A stretch of DNA of 64,000 bases. It comes from Hirschia baltica ATCC 49814. GTDB taxonomy: Bacteria > Pseudomonadota > Alphaproteobacteria > Caulobacterales > Hyphomonadaceae. The position numbers were made by a program, and so were the translations under genes. Below the pieces are notes generated by a model. The model was not told the origin of the DNA, ran no database searches, and was given only the letters and a program-made list of their open reading frames with translations. The stretch spans positions 1,054,001 through 1,118,000 of the forward strand of contig NC_012982.1 in the NCBI RefSeq assembly GCF_000023785.1, in the 5' to 3' direction. Positions 63,359 to 64,000 of the stretch are shown piece by piece (position 1 is the first letter of the stretch; each line of letters opens with the position of its first letter).

Positions 63359-64000
63359 TTTCTTTAGCTGTTATGACGTCTTTCACTTCAACATCGAATC
63401 TAGCACGACACGCCGCGATAACGCCCTGCACGAGTGTTTCAGGCGCAGAGGCTCCAGCGGAAAGACCCAATGTCGAGACATCTTTAAACCACGACCAGTC
63501 TATTTCTTCGGCGGCTCCAACGAGATGAGAAGCCTTTGCGCCGCCGCGTTGCGCCACTTCAACAAGACGTTGAGAGTTGGATGAGTTGGGTGAACCTATA
63601 ACAAGCATGAGGTCTATATTTTCTGCTAAGGCTTTAACTGCCTCTTGCCGATTTGTCGTGGCATAGCAAATATCGTCCTTGGCTGGTTCTGCTATTGTTG
63701 GAAAACGTTGTTTTAACGTTGCCACGATTTCTGCTGTATCATCTACCGACAATGTTGTTTGAGTGGCGTAGGCAAGGTTTTCGGTATCTGTTGGCGTAAC
63801 AGTTTCAGCATCTTTTACGGTTTCGATTAATGTCATTGTGCCTTCGGCAGTCTGTCCCATCGTACCAACGACTTCAGGATGACCGGCATGACCAATTAAG
63901 AAAGTGTGCAAGCCATTTTTGGCATGACGCGCAGCTTCCATGTGAACTTTGGAAACAAGAGGGCATGTGGCGTCTACATAAGTCATTTCTCTGCGTGCAG
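63318..64000 (-). CDS. ispH: 4-hydroxy-3-methylbut-2-enyl diphosphate reductase (5' partial)
   Basis: Last step of the MEP isoprenoid pathway, an iron-sulfur enzyme that makes IPP and DMAPP. The coding frame runs off the window end (upstream codons [13 protein letters not shown] are still in frame), so the N-terminus with the first cluster Cys is missing. Two conserved cysteines are visible, in [11 protein letters not shown] and [14 protein letters not shown], plus [15 protein letters not shown] and [15 protein letters not shown]. An internal ATG at 63986 is not the start, because it lies within the conserved core. Confidence 0.95.
   Translation of the reverse strand, partial: ARREMTYVDATCPLVSKVHMEAARHAKNGLHTFLIGHAGHPEVVGTMGQTAEGTMTLIETVKDAETVTPTDTENLAYATQTTLSVDDTAEIVATLKQRFPTIAEPAKDDICYATTNRQEAVKALAENIDLMLVIGSPNSSNSQRLVEVAQRGGAKASHLVGAAEEIDWSWFKDVSTLGLSAGASAPETLVQGVIAACRARFDVEVKDVITAKENVVFHAPKWLTKA

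Overview
The window is a 64 kb piece of the chromosome of an alphaproteobacterium. The evidence is the content and order of its genes: ribF-ileS-lspA followed by a BamF (DUF3035) lipoprotein, xseA next to a DUF2093 gene, a coxBA-ctaB-coxF-ctaG-coxC-DUF983-surf1-thrC-M16 peptidase run, and thrB next to rnhA close to ispH. The moderate GC content (mid-40s per cent by eye) and the housekeeping set fit a low-GC marine Hyphomonadaceae-type organism, for example Hirschia-like. That assignment is inference. Nearly all of the window is core chromosome. I see no insertion sequence, prophage, CRISPR array, rRNA or tRNA.

Layout. 1-9.2 kb: ribF (5' end cut off), ileS with a structured leader, lspA, bamF, mutL, a GyrI-like gene, rnhB and kbp. 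9.2-19.9 kb: a MarR-GNAT fusion with its own palindrome, a membrane protein, rsmD, tadA, a TauE/SafE permease, rluB, purD, xseA, DUF2093 and an M23 peptidase lipoprotein. 19.9-21.6 kb: a 610-base gene-free stretch rich in stem-loops and an AT-rich orphan membrane gene. 21.7-26.6 kb: a lipid A/Kdo operon on the minus strand (DUF374 acyltransferase, waaA, lpxK, lpxL-like) with a divergent phosphatase gene. 27-33 kb: a 2OG-Fe(II) oxygenase, an NTF2-like protein, pmbA, a cysQ-DUF4170 fusion, an MsbA-like ABC exporter and a DsbA-like protein. 33-44 kb: small lipoproteins, msrB, a DUF3298 protein, ubiA, rsmE, gshA, a twin-domain retropepsin-like protease, a POT peptide transporter and tldD. 44.5-53.9 kb: the cytochrome c oxidase operon running into thrC and an M16 peptidase. 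54-64 kb: an EAL phosphodiesterase, yqgE, a Prx5 peroxiredoxin, an SPFH/NfeD pair, an HxlR-controlled GST cluster, a tandem double RNase HI, thrB, a DUF3147 protein, a second TauE/SafE permease and ispH (5' end cut off).

How the genes work together. The waaA/lpxK/lpxL/DUF374 operon and the MsbA-like exporter supply outer-membrane lipid A. BamF, LspA and the M23 lipoprotein serve envelope assembly. The oxidase operon holds subunits I-III, the heme O synthase and the copper and heme assembly factors. PmbA and TldD, the two halves of one protease, are both present but about 13 kb apart. GshA, MsrB, the Prx5-type peroxiredoxin, the GST and the FrnE-like protein form a scattered thiol/redox theme.

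I did not find a clear new multi-gene system. The most unusual items are the tandem RNase HI with both active sites intact, the cysQ-DUF4170 gene fusion, the series of stem-loops ending in a terminator at about 20.0-20.3 kb, the paired stem-loops between ctaD and ctaB, the clustered half-sites in front of hxlR, and the ileS leader with competing helices.
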